Below, in pieces: positions 16,504 to 25,006 of a stretch of DNA of 64,000 bases (position 1 is the stretch's first letter; every line of letters starts with the position of its first letter). The stretch is from JACCYU01 sp050740315 (GTDB lineage: Bacteria; Pseudomonadota; Gammaproteobacteria; JACCYU01), in assembly GCA_050740315.1 (NCBI GenBank), contig JBOIDC010000001.1, positions 1 through 64,000 on the forward strand, read 5' to 3'. The notes beneath the pieces are model-generated. The model ran no database searches, had not been told where the DNA came from, and worked only from the letters and a program-made list of their open reading frames with translations. The position numbers were made by a program, and so were the translations under genes.

Positions 16504-18609
16504 ATGCGGAACAGGAATCACGGTGTGGCCATCGTCGCCGCAGTGTTTTGCGCAACGTTCACCACCACGCACGCTCAGCAGGGTTTTGACCTGATCGGCC
16601 AAGCGCGAGAAGGTCGGAGCATCGCACTGCCCGAGATCAGGGTCGAAGAGCGCGGACCGGCTGCGCTGACCTCGCGCCCGATCGACGAGGCCGAAGCCGA
16701 ACTGAAGAGAGTGCCTGGCGGCACCACGCTGATCGACGCCGAGATCATCCGCACCAGGCCCACCGGCAATCTGGAGCAGGTGCTGGCGTTCGCGCCCGGC
16801 GTTTACGCGCAAAACCGCTTCGGCGGCGACGCGAATCGCCTGTCTATTCGCGGCTCTGGAATCTCGCAGGATTTCGCCATAAGGGGGGTGCGGCTGTTGC
16901 GCAACGGTCTGCCCATCACCGAGGCCGACGGCGATTTCCATTCGCAACTGGTCGAATCCTTGACGGCGCGCTACATCGAGGTCTATCGCGGTGCCAACGC
17001 GCTGCAATACGGCGCCTCCACCCTGGGTGGGGCGATCAATTTCGTCACGCATACCGGCTATACCGCGGCGCCGCTCACCACGCGCGTGGAGGCGGGCAGC
17101 CACGGCTATCTGCGACCGCAGCTCGCGAGCGGCAAGGTGATCGACGGACACTGGGACTACTACGCGTCGCTGTCCGGTTCCTACGGCGACGGTTTTCGCG
17201 ATCACGCCGAGACCGACAGCACGCGCTTTTACGGCAATCTCGGTTACCGCCACGGCGAAGAGGCCGAGACGCGTCTGCACGCGAGCGTCGAGCACAGCGA
17301 TCAGCAGATTCCGGGCGCGCTGACGAAGGCCCAGCTGGAAAGCGATCCGACCCAGGCCAGCGGTTTTTTCGAGTCGTTCAATTCCCAGAACAATTTCAAC
17401 CGCTACCGCGCCGACCTGCAACACACGTTGTTGATTGGCGATAAAGACCGGCTGGACTTGGGCGCATTTTATGAAACGCAGGATATCTTTCACCCGCTGC
17501 CGTTTTTCGTGCGCGACGAAGACCAGCGTAACTATGGCCTGAGCCTGCGCCATGATTTGCTGGGCCATGTGCTGAGCGCCGGAAATCGGTTCATCTGGGG
17601 CGGTCTGCTGGCGCTGGGTGATGTCGAGGCGAACGACTTCGAGCCGCTCGGCGGCGGAAATCGCGGCCCGCTGCGTTCTACCGAAGACAGCGATGTGCTG
17701 ACCTCGGAACTGTTCGCCGAGAACCAGCTGCGGATAACCGACCGGCTTCGGTTGTCCTTGGGCGCCCAGCTCGGCTATTCCGAGCGCGAAACGGACTTTG
17801 CGTTCACCGGCTCCGCCACGCTCGATAACCGCATCGAAGAGACGTATTTCGGTGTCAGCCCTAAGCTCGGGCTGGTATGGCAAGCGGCGGACCGCGCGCA
17901 GCTGTTCGGCAACGTGAGCCGCAGTTTCGAGCCGCCTATCCTCGCCCAATTCAACGACACCACGGCAGGCGTACTTGATGCACAGACCGCGACCACGGTC
18001 GAACTCGGCACGCGCGGCGGCACCGCCCGGCTGGGCTGGGATGCGGCAGTTTATCACGCCTGGCTGGATGACGAGATTCTCGTGGTCGAACTGCCGCCGC
18101 TGCCGTCGGGCGAGTTCGCGACCAGCAACGCGGACGAGACGACGCATGCGGGCGTCGAACTCGGTCTCGAATCGCTGCTGCCGCTCGCCGAGTCGCTCGC
18201 GGGAGATATGCGACTGCGCGCCACGTACACCTACAACCGCTTTCGCTTCGATGGCGATCCCGCCTTCGGCGATAACCAGATCCCGGGCATTCCGCGCCAT
18301 TTCGGTCGGCTGGAGGCGCTATACGAGCACGCCTCAGGTTTCTATATCGGCCCGCATGTGCAGGCGGCCAGCGATTATTTCGTGGATTACGCCAACACGC
18401 TGGAGGCCGATTCATTCGTCATCGTTGGCGCGCGCGCGGGCTACGAGCACGCGGACCGCTGGTCGGTATTCATCGAGGGGCAGAACTTAAGCGACCGCGC
18501 GTATATCTCCAACACCAGCACTGTGGCGGATGCGGGCGGTGAGGATGCAGAGCTCTTCAACCCCGCCACGGAACGCTCGGTATTGGCGGGCCTGGAGCTG
18601 AACTGGTAG
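16504..18609 (+). CDS. TonB-dependent outer-membrane receptor (FecA-like)
   Basis: Starting at ATG 16504 the protein has 701 residues with a signal peptide ending near THAQ; an in-frame ATG at 16429 precedes it and would spoil the signal. The plug domain shows LEQVLAFAPGVYAQNRFGG, RLSIRGSGISQDFAIRG, and GANALQYGASTLGGAINFVT. The barrel includes ATTVELGTRGG and ends in an aromatic residue (LAGLELNW). It most resembles FecA-type siderophore or metal-chelate receptors. No clear Shine-Dalgarno was seen. It is divergent from regB across the palindrome, which suggests redox-linked expression. Confidence 0.88.
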   Translation: MRNRNHGVAIVAAVFCATFTTTHAQQGFDLIGQAREGRSIALPEIRVEERGPAALTSRPIDEAEAELKRVPGGTTLIDAEIIRTRPTGNLEQVLAFAPGVYAQNRFGGDANRLSIRGSGISQDFAIRGVRLLRNGLPITEADGDFHSQLVESLTARYIEVYRGANALQYGASTLGGAINFVTHTGYTAAPLTTRVEAGSHGYLRPQLASGKVIDGHWDYYASLSGSYGDGFRDHAETDSTRFYGNLGYRHGEEAETRLHASVEHSDQQIPGALTKAQLESDPTQASGFFESFNSQNNFNRYRADLQHTLLIGDKDRLDLGAFYETQDIFHPLPFFVRDEDQRNYGLSLRHDLLGHVLSAGNRFIWGGLLALGDVEANDFEPLGGGNRGPLRSTEDSDVLTSELFAENQLRITDRLRLSLGAQLGYSERETDFAFTGSATLDNRIEETYFGVSPKLGLVWQAADRAQLFGNVSRSFEPPILAQFNDTTAGVLDAQTATTVELGTRGGTARLGWDAAVYHAWLDDEILVVELPPLPSGEFATSNADETTHAGVELGLESLLPLAESLAGDMRLRATYTYNRFRFDGDPAFGDNQIPGIPRHFGRLEALYEHASGFYIGPHVQAASDYFVDYANTLEADSFVIVGARAGYEHADRWSVFIEGQNLSDRAYISNTSTVADAGGEDAELFNPATERSVLAGLELNW

Positions 18610-18614
18610 TCCCG

Positions 18615-19841
18615 TCAGCGCCGCGACGGGCGCTGAATCCGCCGCACCCTCACCTGCTTTTCAGCCGTGGGACTCGGTACGTGCAAGAACCGGTCGGCGG
18701 TCTCGATCAGATAACGCGCGATCCGCCTGGGGGCGACGTGCCGGTCGAAGTAAGTCATGGACGCTTCCCGCACCGCCGCCGCGCGATCCGGATCGTCAAC
18801 GAGCGCCATGACAGTATCGGAAATGCATTCGTAGTCGGCCACGTCGGGCAGCGATTCGTCCTGATCGATGCCGATTTCGCAGTTCACGAACTCACGGCCC
18901 GCGCGCATCGGCACCGGCCATTGCGCGTAGGGCGCGCGATCGCACACGGTGCATGCGCCCATCGCGAGATGATCGATCATGCGCCACGACACGCACAAGT
19001 GCTTGCCCGGGCGCAAAAACGCCAGGCGCGCGGCGGAGGTGGCGCCCCATAGTTCGTCGACCGTGACGTTGGTTTGCGTCACCTGCACGCCGCAACGGGT
19101 CAGACGGTCGAGATAGTGCCGCGGGATTTCACCCTCCTGGGACCGGGGCACGACCGCGCGCAACAGCGAGCGGATTTTTAACGGCGCCAGCGTCTCGAAC
19201 AGCCGCACCAGATGCTCGACCGGATGCCAGTACGTGGGCCCCGGCACGCTGGGCCACAGCTTGGCGATGAACGCGAGATCCAGATGCTTGGGGTAATCCC
19301 GCAGCGCTACCAGGCGATCGATGCGCGCCTGCGTGAGCGCGCCGTTGCCCGTGACCAGCCCGCGCACCTTGTCGCTATACTCGAGATTCGGCCAGCGATT
19401 GACCTTGAAGTAGATCTCCGCCCAGTCATGCGCCTCAGGGTCGCGAATGCCGCGCCCGTCGTGCTGATCGACCGCGACCCGCATCGGTTCCGCGCGGGTG
19501 GGCAGATAAAACAGATAGCGGGCGACATGGGTGGCCTTGTCCTCGCGCTTTTTGGCCTGCAGGCGGGCGAATGCCTCCCAGGCCCGGGAGGCGCCCGGCC
19601 AGCCGTGTTCAAGCGCCCAGGCGAAGCGCCGGTCGTACGGATCGTCATAATTGAATTTGAGCCCCGGGATAGCCCTCAGGCCCATCAGGTAATAGCGTTG
19701 ATACAAATGCCAGGTGCCCGGGCGGCGCGCCCGCCCGCCCAGCAGAGACACGCGCAAGGGCCTGGTCTGTTTGATGCCTCCGTGATGCCGCACGTTGTAT
19801 CCCAGTGATGGTTGGCCCTGCGGCCGCGTCCGGGCCGCCAC
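18615..19841 (-). CDS. Glycosyltransferase-like protein (family 1-type C-terminus)
   Basis: The 408-residue product has no strong motif in its N-terminal part, which begins RVSLLGGRARRPGTWHLYQR. The C-terminal third looks like a group 1 glycosyltransferase end: LFETLAPLKIRSLLRAVVPRSQ, LRPGKHLCVSWRMIDHLAMGAC, and an acidic DQDESLPDVADYECISDTVMALVDD pattern often seen where such enzymes sense how many residues to renew. The start GTG at 19841 is uncertain; internal GTG codons exist. The gene is convergent with the receptor gene, 5 bp apart. I would call it a hypothetical protein with possible role in surface polysaccharide synthesis. Confidence 0.55.
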   Translation of the reverse strand: MAARTRPQGQPSLGYNVRHHGGIKQTRPLRVSLLGGRARRPGTWHLYQRYYLMGLRAIPGLKFNYDDPYDRRFAWALEHGWPGASRAWEAFARLQAKKREDKATHVARYLFYLPTRAEPMRVAVDQHDGRGIRDPEAHDWAEIYFKVNRWPNLEYSDKVRGLVTGNGALTQARIDRLVALRDYPKHLDLAFIAKLWPSVPGPTYWHPVEHLVRLFETLAPLKIRSLLRAVVPRSQEGEIPRHYLDRLTRCGVQVTQTNVTVDELWGATSAARLAFLRPGKHLCVSWRMIDHLAMGACTVCDRAPYAQWPVPMRAGREFVNCEIGIDQDESLPDVADYECISDTVMALVDDPDRAAAVREASMTYFDRHVAPRRIARYLIETADRFLHVPSPTAEKQVRVRRIQRPSRR

Positions 19842-20087
19842 GCGGTGCTAAACAAGCGCAAGGTCTAAGTACATCAAACGTCGTGCGACAGTCAACATTA
19901 TCCGGCGACTTGGGGACTATTCTTAAACGACGACTCAGGTAACTGGAGGTGTCACGCCGGCAGCCTGGCGACGCATTGGCGGCTCGCAAAGTGCGAGCGC
20001 GGGACAGCGCTGCCGGTTAGTCGTTATAGTTACCCGCAGAACCCCGGCAAGAAAAATCCTAACAGAACAAACCCTAGAGAGTAAACG

Positions 20088-21410
20088 TTGAACAGCGACC
20101 ATTTCGACATTCCCGGATTCCGCAACGCCGCGCCCTATATCAACGCTCACCGCGAGCGCATTTTTGTCATCGCTTTCGGCGGCGAGGCGCTCGCCGATGC
20201 CGAATTTCCCAGCCTGATTCACGATCTTGCCCTGCTCCACAGTCTTGGCGTGAAGCAGGTGATCGTGCACGGCGCGCGGCCGCAGATCGAGGCCAGACTC
20301 AGGCATAGCGGCGTGCAGATGCAGTATCACCAGGGTCTGCGCGTCACCGATTGGGCCGCGCTGGCCGCGGTGAAAGAAGCGACGGGATGCGCCCGGGTGG
20401 AGATCGAGGCAAGGCTTTCGGCCGGGCTTGCCAACACGCCCATGTCGGGCATGCGTCTGCGCGTGGTATCCGGCAACTTCGTCACCGCGCGGCCGCTGGG
20501 CGTGCGCGATGGCGTCGATTACGCGTACACTGGCGAGGTGCGCAAGGTCGACGCCGATGGCATCCGCCAGCAGCTCGACCGGGACAACCTGGTGCTACTG
20601 TCGCCGCTGGGATTTTCGCCCACCGGCGAAGTCTTCAATCTGTCCGCCGCGGACGTGGCCATCATGACCGCCGCCTCGCTGCCGGCCGATAAACTGATAT
20701 TTCTCACCGAAGACCCCGGCCTGCGCAACGGCTGGCGTAAGCCCGTGCAGCAACTGAATCTGGCGCAGGCGCAGGCGTTATTGAACAGCAGACGACGCCT
20801 GAACGCGGAAACGCGCCGCGATATCGAAGGCGCGGTCAGCGCCTGCTTGAGCGGCGTGCGCCGCGTGCATCTGGTCAACCGCCGCATCGACGGCGCCCTG
20901 CTCAAGGAGCTTTATACCCGCGACGGGGCCGGCACGCTCATCACCGCCGAGACTTACGAGGGCCGGCGAGAGGCGGTCATCGACGACGTCGGCGGCATTC
21001 TGGAACTGATCGCGCCGCTGGAGCAAACGGGCGTGCTGGTGCGCCGTTCGCGCGAGCAACTGGAACTGGAAATCCAGCGCTTCGACGTGATCGAGCGCGA
21101 CGGCATGATCATCGGTTGCGCCGGGCTTTATCCGTTCGCCGACGAGGCCCTGGGCGAAATCGCGTGCCTGGCGGTGCATCCGCGGTATCGGGCCGAGGGC
21201 CGCGGCGAGATGCTGCTCGATCTTCTGGAGCAAAAAGCCGCCGCGCTGGGCTTGAAAAAACTGTTCGTGCTCACCACCCGGACCGCGCACTGGTTTCTGG
21301 AACGCGGCTTTCGGGAAGGTGCGATCAAGGCCCTGCCGGTCAAGCGACGCGAGCTGTATAACTATCAGCGTAATTCGAAGGTTTTTTTCAAGGATCTCGC
21401 GACGAGCTGA
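20088..21410 (+). CDS. argA: Amino-acid N-acetyltransferase (N-acetylglutamate synthase)
   Basis: The 440-residue protein starts at TTG 20088. It has the two-domain layout of gammaproteobacterial ArgA: an amino-acid-kinase-like domain (about 1-290; FVIAFGGEALAD, QVIVHGARPQIEARL, NLVLLSPLGFSPTGE) that senses arginine but does not phosphorylate, and a C-terminal GNAT domain (about 295-440; LAVHPRYRAEGRGEMLL binds acetyl-CoA). It makes N-acetylglutamate, the first step of arginine synthesis. Length fits the family (E. coli 443). The 246-bp region before it holds the promoter; nothing else was recognised there. Its last 46 bp overlap the gene on the other strand. Confidence 0.93.
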   Translation: MNSDHFDIPGFRNAAPYINAHRERIFVIAFGGEALADAEFPSLIHDLALLHSLGVKQVIVHGARPQIEARLRHSGVQMQYHQGLRVTDWAALAAVKEATGCARVEIEARLSAGLANTPMSGMRLRVVSGNFVTARPLGVRDGVDYAYTGEVRKVDADGIRQQLDRDNLVLLSPLGFSPTGEVFNLSAADVAIMTAASLPADKLIFLTEDPGLRNGWRKPVQQLNLAQAQALLNSRRRLNAETRRDIEGAVSACLSGVRRVHLVNRRIDGALLKELYTRDGAGTLITAETYEGRREAVIDDVGGILELIAPLEQTGVLVRRSREQLELEIQRFDVIERDGMIIGCAGLYPFADEALGEIACLAVHPRYRAEGRGEMLLDLLEQKAAALGLKKLFVLTTRTAHWFLERGFREGAIKALPVKRRELYNYQRNSKVFFKDLATS

Positions 21411-22468
21411 CTGATCTCGCCGGCGCTCGATCCGTGCGAGGGAACAGGCCGCGCAGGATGAACCGGAGACGCCGCTGTGAGCGCGCCGCGGTAGCGCGCC
21501 TGGTAGGCCGAATAACTCACGTCCTTGACATTGACGCCGAACCGGATATGCCCGGAATTGATGGTCTCGACGATCAGTTGATTTACCGCGTCGTCGTAAT
21601 GGGAGCCGTCGCAGGTGCGGCTGGCATCGCGGGTGATGGCCGAGGGCGCGGCGAAATCGTACAACACTGGCGCCATGCGGGAGACCGCATAAACGCCTTG
21701 CAGATACCCTTCCAGCCTGCCTTCCGCCTCCAGTGCGTCCAGCTTCCAGACGCTGACCGGCGGCACGTAGAAGACGAACCTCGCGCGGGGGAATACATTC
21801 ATCAGTTTTGCGTACCAGGCAGCGTTTTCCGCGTACGCTTTTCTCGATGCATCCGCCTTCAGTTCACCGCCGCGCGCCTGTTTTGCTAGCGGCTGATACG
21901 GCCCCTTGCATGGCGCGAAGGCAGAGAAGTCAGGGCGGTAGTGGATGTCGCCCGGCGATGCGCCGCGCAACGCCTGCAAGGAGAATCTCAAGGCGTCCAG
22001 GGACAGGTAATTCACGAGAAAATTCGGCGGTGGCGCGCCGTTTTGCACGAAGTCCGGAACGGTCTTGCGGAGCTTCCGGGTGGAAAAATTGAAGTCGTCG
22101 ATGCCGACGATGACGAGCCTGGGGCGGTGACCGCGCTCCCGCAGATACGAGGCATACGCGAGGTATTCTCCGATCAGCCCCGCCGAAAACGCGAAGTTGA
22201 AGCAGTTGTAGCCTTCGATTGCCTTTGCATCCAGCAGGGCGGTCCTGGAACTCCCGAAGATGAAGCAGTCGTATCGAACCGGCGCGTCCAGAAATCGGTT
22301 CATCTTGGACAGGCGCTCATTGAAGGAAAAATTCTCGCCGGTAATCAGGTTGCCGCGAAAATACCAGAGCGGATCGACAACGGAATTTAACAGCAGCGCG
22401 CCCGCCAGCAGTGCCGCCACGCTTAAGCCGAGCGTGGCGGTATAGCCTTTGAATAGGGGTTCACGCAT
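21365..22468 (-). CDS. SGNH-like membrane-anchored protein paired with an MBOAT acyltransferase
   Basis: The 367-residue product starts at ATG 22468; a longer frame overlaps the MBOAT gene. An N-terminal transmembrane segment (about 12-33) is followed by a periplasmic part with FIFGSSRTALLD near residue 70, a GSS block resembling the first conserved block of SGNH hydrolases, and DGSHYDDAVNQ near residue 300, resembling the block with catalytic Asp and His. Proteins of this kind, like AlgJ/AlgX, sit beside MBOAT transporters and complete transfer of acyl groups onto exported polysaccharides. The MBOAT gene lies 17 bp upstream. The 3' end overlaps argA by 46 bp in convergent orientation. Confidence 0.7.
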   Translation of the reverse strand: MREPLFKGYTATLGLSVAALLAGALLLNSVVDPLWYFRGNLITGENFSFNERLSKMNRFLDAPVRYDCFIFGSSRTALLDAKAIEGYNCFNFAFSAGLIGEYLAYASYLRERGHRPRLVIVGIDDFNFSTRKLRKTVPDFVQNGAPPPNFLVNYLSLDALRFSLQALRGASPGDIHYRPDFSAFAPCKGPYQPLAKQARGGELKADASRKAYAENAAWYAKLMNVFPRARFVFYVPPVSVWKLDALEAEGRLEGYLQGVYAVSRMAPVLYDFAAPSAITRDASRTCDGSHYDDAVNQLIVETINSGHIRFGVNVKDVSYSAYQARYRGALTAASPVHPARPVPSHGSSAGEISQLVARSLKKTFELR

Positions 22469-22485
22469 AGGCTTCAAATTGCCGA

Positions 22486-24036
22486 TTAGAAGTTGTAATA
22501 AATAAACTCCGACACCTGCGTCAGCCCCAGCAGCGACAGCGTGCCCGCCGACGCGATGCCCAGGGACCACGCGACGTTCGGCCGCCAGTACCAGCGATGC
22601 GACCATGTCTGCAGGAACGCCGGTCGGGCCATGCTGCCGTTATAACCCAGCGCCGGTCGGTAACGCGCGAACAGTTGCTGCGTGTTCGGCACGAACCACA
22701 CAATGGCCGTCATCCCGAACAACAGCGCCAGTACCTTGAGGTCTCGGCCGGAAGTCCACGGGCCGTTGAATTCGAATCCCATAAAGTCTAGAACGCCTGC
22801 CAGCGGGCCGAGTTTCGCATGCAGGTTCGCGGGCAGATGCGTCAGGCCCTCGAACACGTTCATTGCGCCGCCAAAAGATTCCGCCCGGAAGAAAACCCAC
22901 GCGACCATTACCGCCATCAAGGTGACGAGCCGCGCGAGTCCTATCGACCACCAGGTATTGATCGGACGCCGCCAGACTCGGTGCCACATGTGATTGATGA
23001 CCAGGTACGCGCCGTGCAGAAAACCCCAGAACACAAACGTCCAGCCAGCGCCGTGCCACAGCCCGCCCAGCAGCATGGTCGCCATCAGGTTTATGTATCT
23101 TCTCGTTTTACCGCGGCGACTTCCGCCCAGCGGGATGTAAAGATAATCGCGTAGAAAACGCGACAAGGTCATGTGCCAGCGGCGCCAGAAATCGATGATG
23201 TTGACCGCCTGGTAAGGTGAATTGAAGTTAAGCGGCAGGCGAATGCCGAACATGCGCGCCAGGCCGATGGCCATGTCCGAATAGCCGGAGAAATCGAAAT
23301 AGAGTTGAAAAGTGTACGCGGTGATGGCTTGCAGCGACTCGAAGAAATGCAAGGCGTCACCATTCTCGGCCGCCTGAAATATCGGCGTGGCAAGCGGCGC
23401 CAGGTTGTCGGCGATGACGACTTTCTTGAACAGACCGATAAAGAATATCGACAGGCCAACGGCCAGGTCCGCGTGGCTGAAATGGCCGGTCCCTTGCCGC
23501 ATGAACTGCGGAAGGACCTCTTTGTGATGAACGATGGGACCGGCGATGAGCTGCGGAAAGAACGTCACAAACAGGCCATAGCGCAAAAAGTCGTACTCCC
23601 GCGCCTCGCCTTTCCACGCATCCACCAGGTAGGCGATTTGCTGAAACGTAAAAAAAGAAATGGCGAGCGGCAGTACGATCGTTTGCAGATGAAGTTGCGT
23701 GAGCTCGATGTCGTTTAAGGTATCGACGAAGAAATTGGCGTACTTGAAATACCCCAGCAGGCCCAGGTTGAAGGCGATGCCGACCGCCAGCACCCAGCGG
23801 GTCGGCTTTCCCGCGCGAGAACGCGTGCCCAGCTGCACGCCGATCAAATAATTGACCACTATCGAGCTGATGATCAGCGCCAGATAAACAGGTTTCCACC
23901 AGCCGTAAAAGAACAGCGACGCCAGCACCAGCCAGGCAATGGCGAGCGTAAAATAGCCGCGGCCGCCGAGCGTGAAGAACCCGATCAGCGCGATCGGCAA
24001 AAAAAGGAAAATGAACTCGGGCGAGTTAAACAGCAT
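22486..24036 (-). CDS. MBOAT family O-acyltransferase (AlgI/DltB-like)
   Basis: The 516-residue protein starts MLFNSPEFIFLFLPIAL and has many hydrophobic helices. MBOAT landmarks are FYGWWKPVYL near residue 42, SFFTFQQIAYLVD, LIAGPIVHHKEVLPQF, FDFSGYSDMAIG, and the catalytic-His motif GGLWHGAGWTFVFWG. This matches the AlgI group, inner-membrane proteins that move acetyl or other acyl groups across the membrane to modify exopolysaccharide. The acceptor polysaccharide is unknown; no polymer synthase gene lies nearby. It probably forms an operon with the SGNH-like gene 17 bp downstream and perhaps with the O-methyltransferase gene 99 bp upstream. Confidence 0.92.
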   Translation of the reverse strand: MLFNSPEFIFLFLPIALIGFFTLGGRGYFTLAIAWLVLASLFFYGWWKPVYLALIISSIVVNYLIGVQLGTRSRAGKPTRWVLAVGIAFNLGLLGYFKYANFFVDTLNDIELTQLHLQTIVLPLAISFFTFQQIAYLVDAWKGEAREYDFLRYGLFVTFFPQLIAGPIVHHKEVLPQFMRQGTGHFSHADLAVGLSIFFIGLFKKVVIADNLAPLATPIFQAAENGDALHFFESLQAITAYTFQLYFDFSGYSDMAIGLARMFGIRLPLNFNSPYQAVNIIDFWRRWHMTLSRFLRDYLYIPLGGSRRGKTRRYINLMATMLLGGLWHGAGWTFVFWGFLHGAYLVINHMWHRVWRRPINTWWSIGLARLVTLMAVMVAWVFFRAESFGGAMNVFEGLTHLPANLHAKLGPLAGVLDFMGFEFNGPWTSGRDLKVLALLFGMTAIVWFVPNTQQLFARYRPALGYNGSMARPAFLQTWSHRWYWRPNVAWSLGIASAGTLSLLGLTQVSEFIYYNF

Positions 24037-24135
24037 CCATGCGGCTCCCTATGCGGACGTAGCGAACGGGTATTGGTGGTGACGGCGCTTGAGCTGAACT
24101 TCGCTGCGGGTGGCGGGTGGGGCCGGCGCGGTCAT

Positions 24136-24804
24136 TTAGCCCGCGCGCCTGCGCGCCAGGGTCAGGCCGTCGCCGATTGGCACCAGACTGAGCGAGACGC
24201 GCTGATCGTCAAACAGCGCCTCGTTGAAGCGCCGAATCGCGTCTATCTCCGGGTCGGTTTGGTCGGGATCAGCCACCGAGCCGCCCCATAGCGTATTGTC
24301 CACGGCGAGCAGGCCGCCGGGGCGCAGCAGCGTCAGGCAGCGCTCGTAATAATTCAGGTAATTCTCCTTGTCGGCGTCGATAAACGCGAAATCGAAGCGT
24401 CCGATTTCACCTCGCGCCAGCAGCGCGTCCAGTGTCTCCAGCGCGGGGCGCACCCGCAGATCGATCTTGTTCGTGACACCCGCCTCCGCCCAGTAGCGCT
24501 CCGCGATTTTGGTCCAGTCCCCGCTGATATCGCAACAGATCAGCCTGCCGTCCTCGGGCATCGCCATGGCGACGCACAGTGCGCTGTAACCGGTAAACGT
24601 GCCGATCTCGATCGCGCGCCGCGCGCCAATCAGCTCCACCAGCAGCGCCATGAACTGCCCTTGCTCCGGCGCGATCTGCATTTCACCCGCCGGGTCTGCG
24701 GCGGTCTCTTCGCGCAGCCGCGCGAGCAGCGGCGGTTCACGCACCGAGACCGACATCAGATAATCGTAAATTCGATCGGTAATCGCCAGCGTGCGATTTG
24801 ACAT
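24136..24804 (-). CDS. Class I O-methyltransferase (caffeoyl-CoA/catechol type)
   Basis: The 222-residue protein has the PF01596-type pattern: YLMSVSVREPPLLARLREET, EQGQFMALLVELIGARRAIEIG, TFTGYSALCVAMAMP, then FDFAFIDADKENY for metal and substrate binding, and LLAVDNTLWGGSVAD. These enzymes transfer a methyl group from SAM to catechol-type hydroxyls with Mg2+. The bacterial members are often broad-specificity and of unknown substrate. The ATG at 24804 fits the family N-terminus. A terminator-like hairpin for the preceding gene lies upstream at 24891-24918. Confidence 0.9.
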   Translation of the reverse strand: MSNRTLAITDRIYDYLMSVSVREPPLLARLREETAADPAGEMQIAPEQGQFMALLVELIGARRAIEIGTFTGYSALCVAMAMPEDGRLICCDISGDWTKIAERYWAEAGVTNKIDLRVRPALETLDALLARGEIGRFDFAFIDADKENYLNYYERCLTLLRPGGLLAVDNTLWGGSVADPDQTDPEIDAIRRFNEALFDDQRVSLSLVPIGDGLTLARRRAG

Positions 24805-24890
24805 GGTGATTCTCCGCCGTCACGGCATGCGGGAGCGTGAAACCTCGTGGGACGCGTAGACTATGAGATGAAGATTCCGGATGGTAACCC

Positions 24891-24918
24891 AAAAAGCCCC
24901 CGCGGATGAAACGGGGCG
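24891..24918 (-). terminator. Rho-independent terminator after the GGDEF-EAL gene
   Basis: Read on the minus strand, GCCCC pairs with GGGGC across an 11-13-nt loop and is followed directly by TTTTT (24895-24891). It lies about 90 bp after the stop of the PAS-GGDEF-EAL gene and before the O-methyltransferase gene. Confidence 0.75.
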
Positions 24919-25006
24919 TCCCTCAGCGCTGTGGAAAGGCCTCCCGACCTCGGCGCCGTACTGACCGACCGGACGGGTCAAGTATCGCGCTACGCCGGCC
25001 AATGAT

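Noticed and set aside
16318..18300. Long minus-strand open frame extending regB by more than 650 residues
   Set aside because: It is antisense to the TonB-dependent receptor; the extension has no domain pattern and regB homology begins at ATG 16317.
18616..18635. Hairpin between the TonB receptor and the glycosyltransferase-like gene as a bidirectional terminator
   Set aside because: The 7-bp stem has no T-tract on either side and lies mainly inside the end of a coding sequence.
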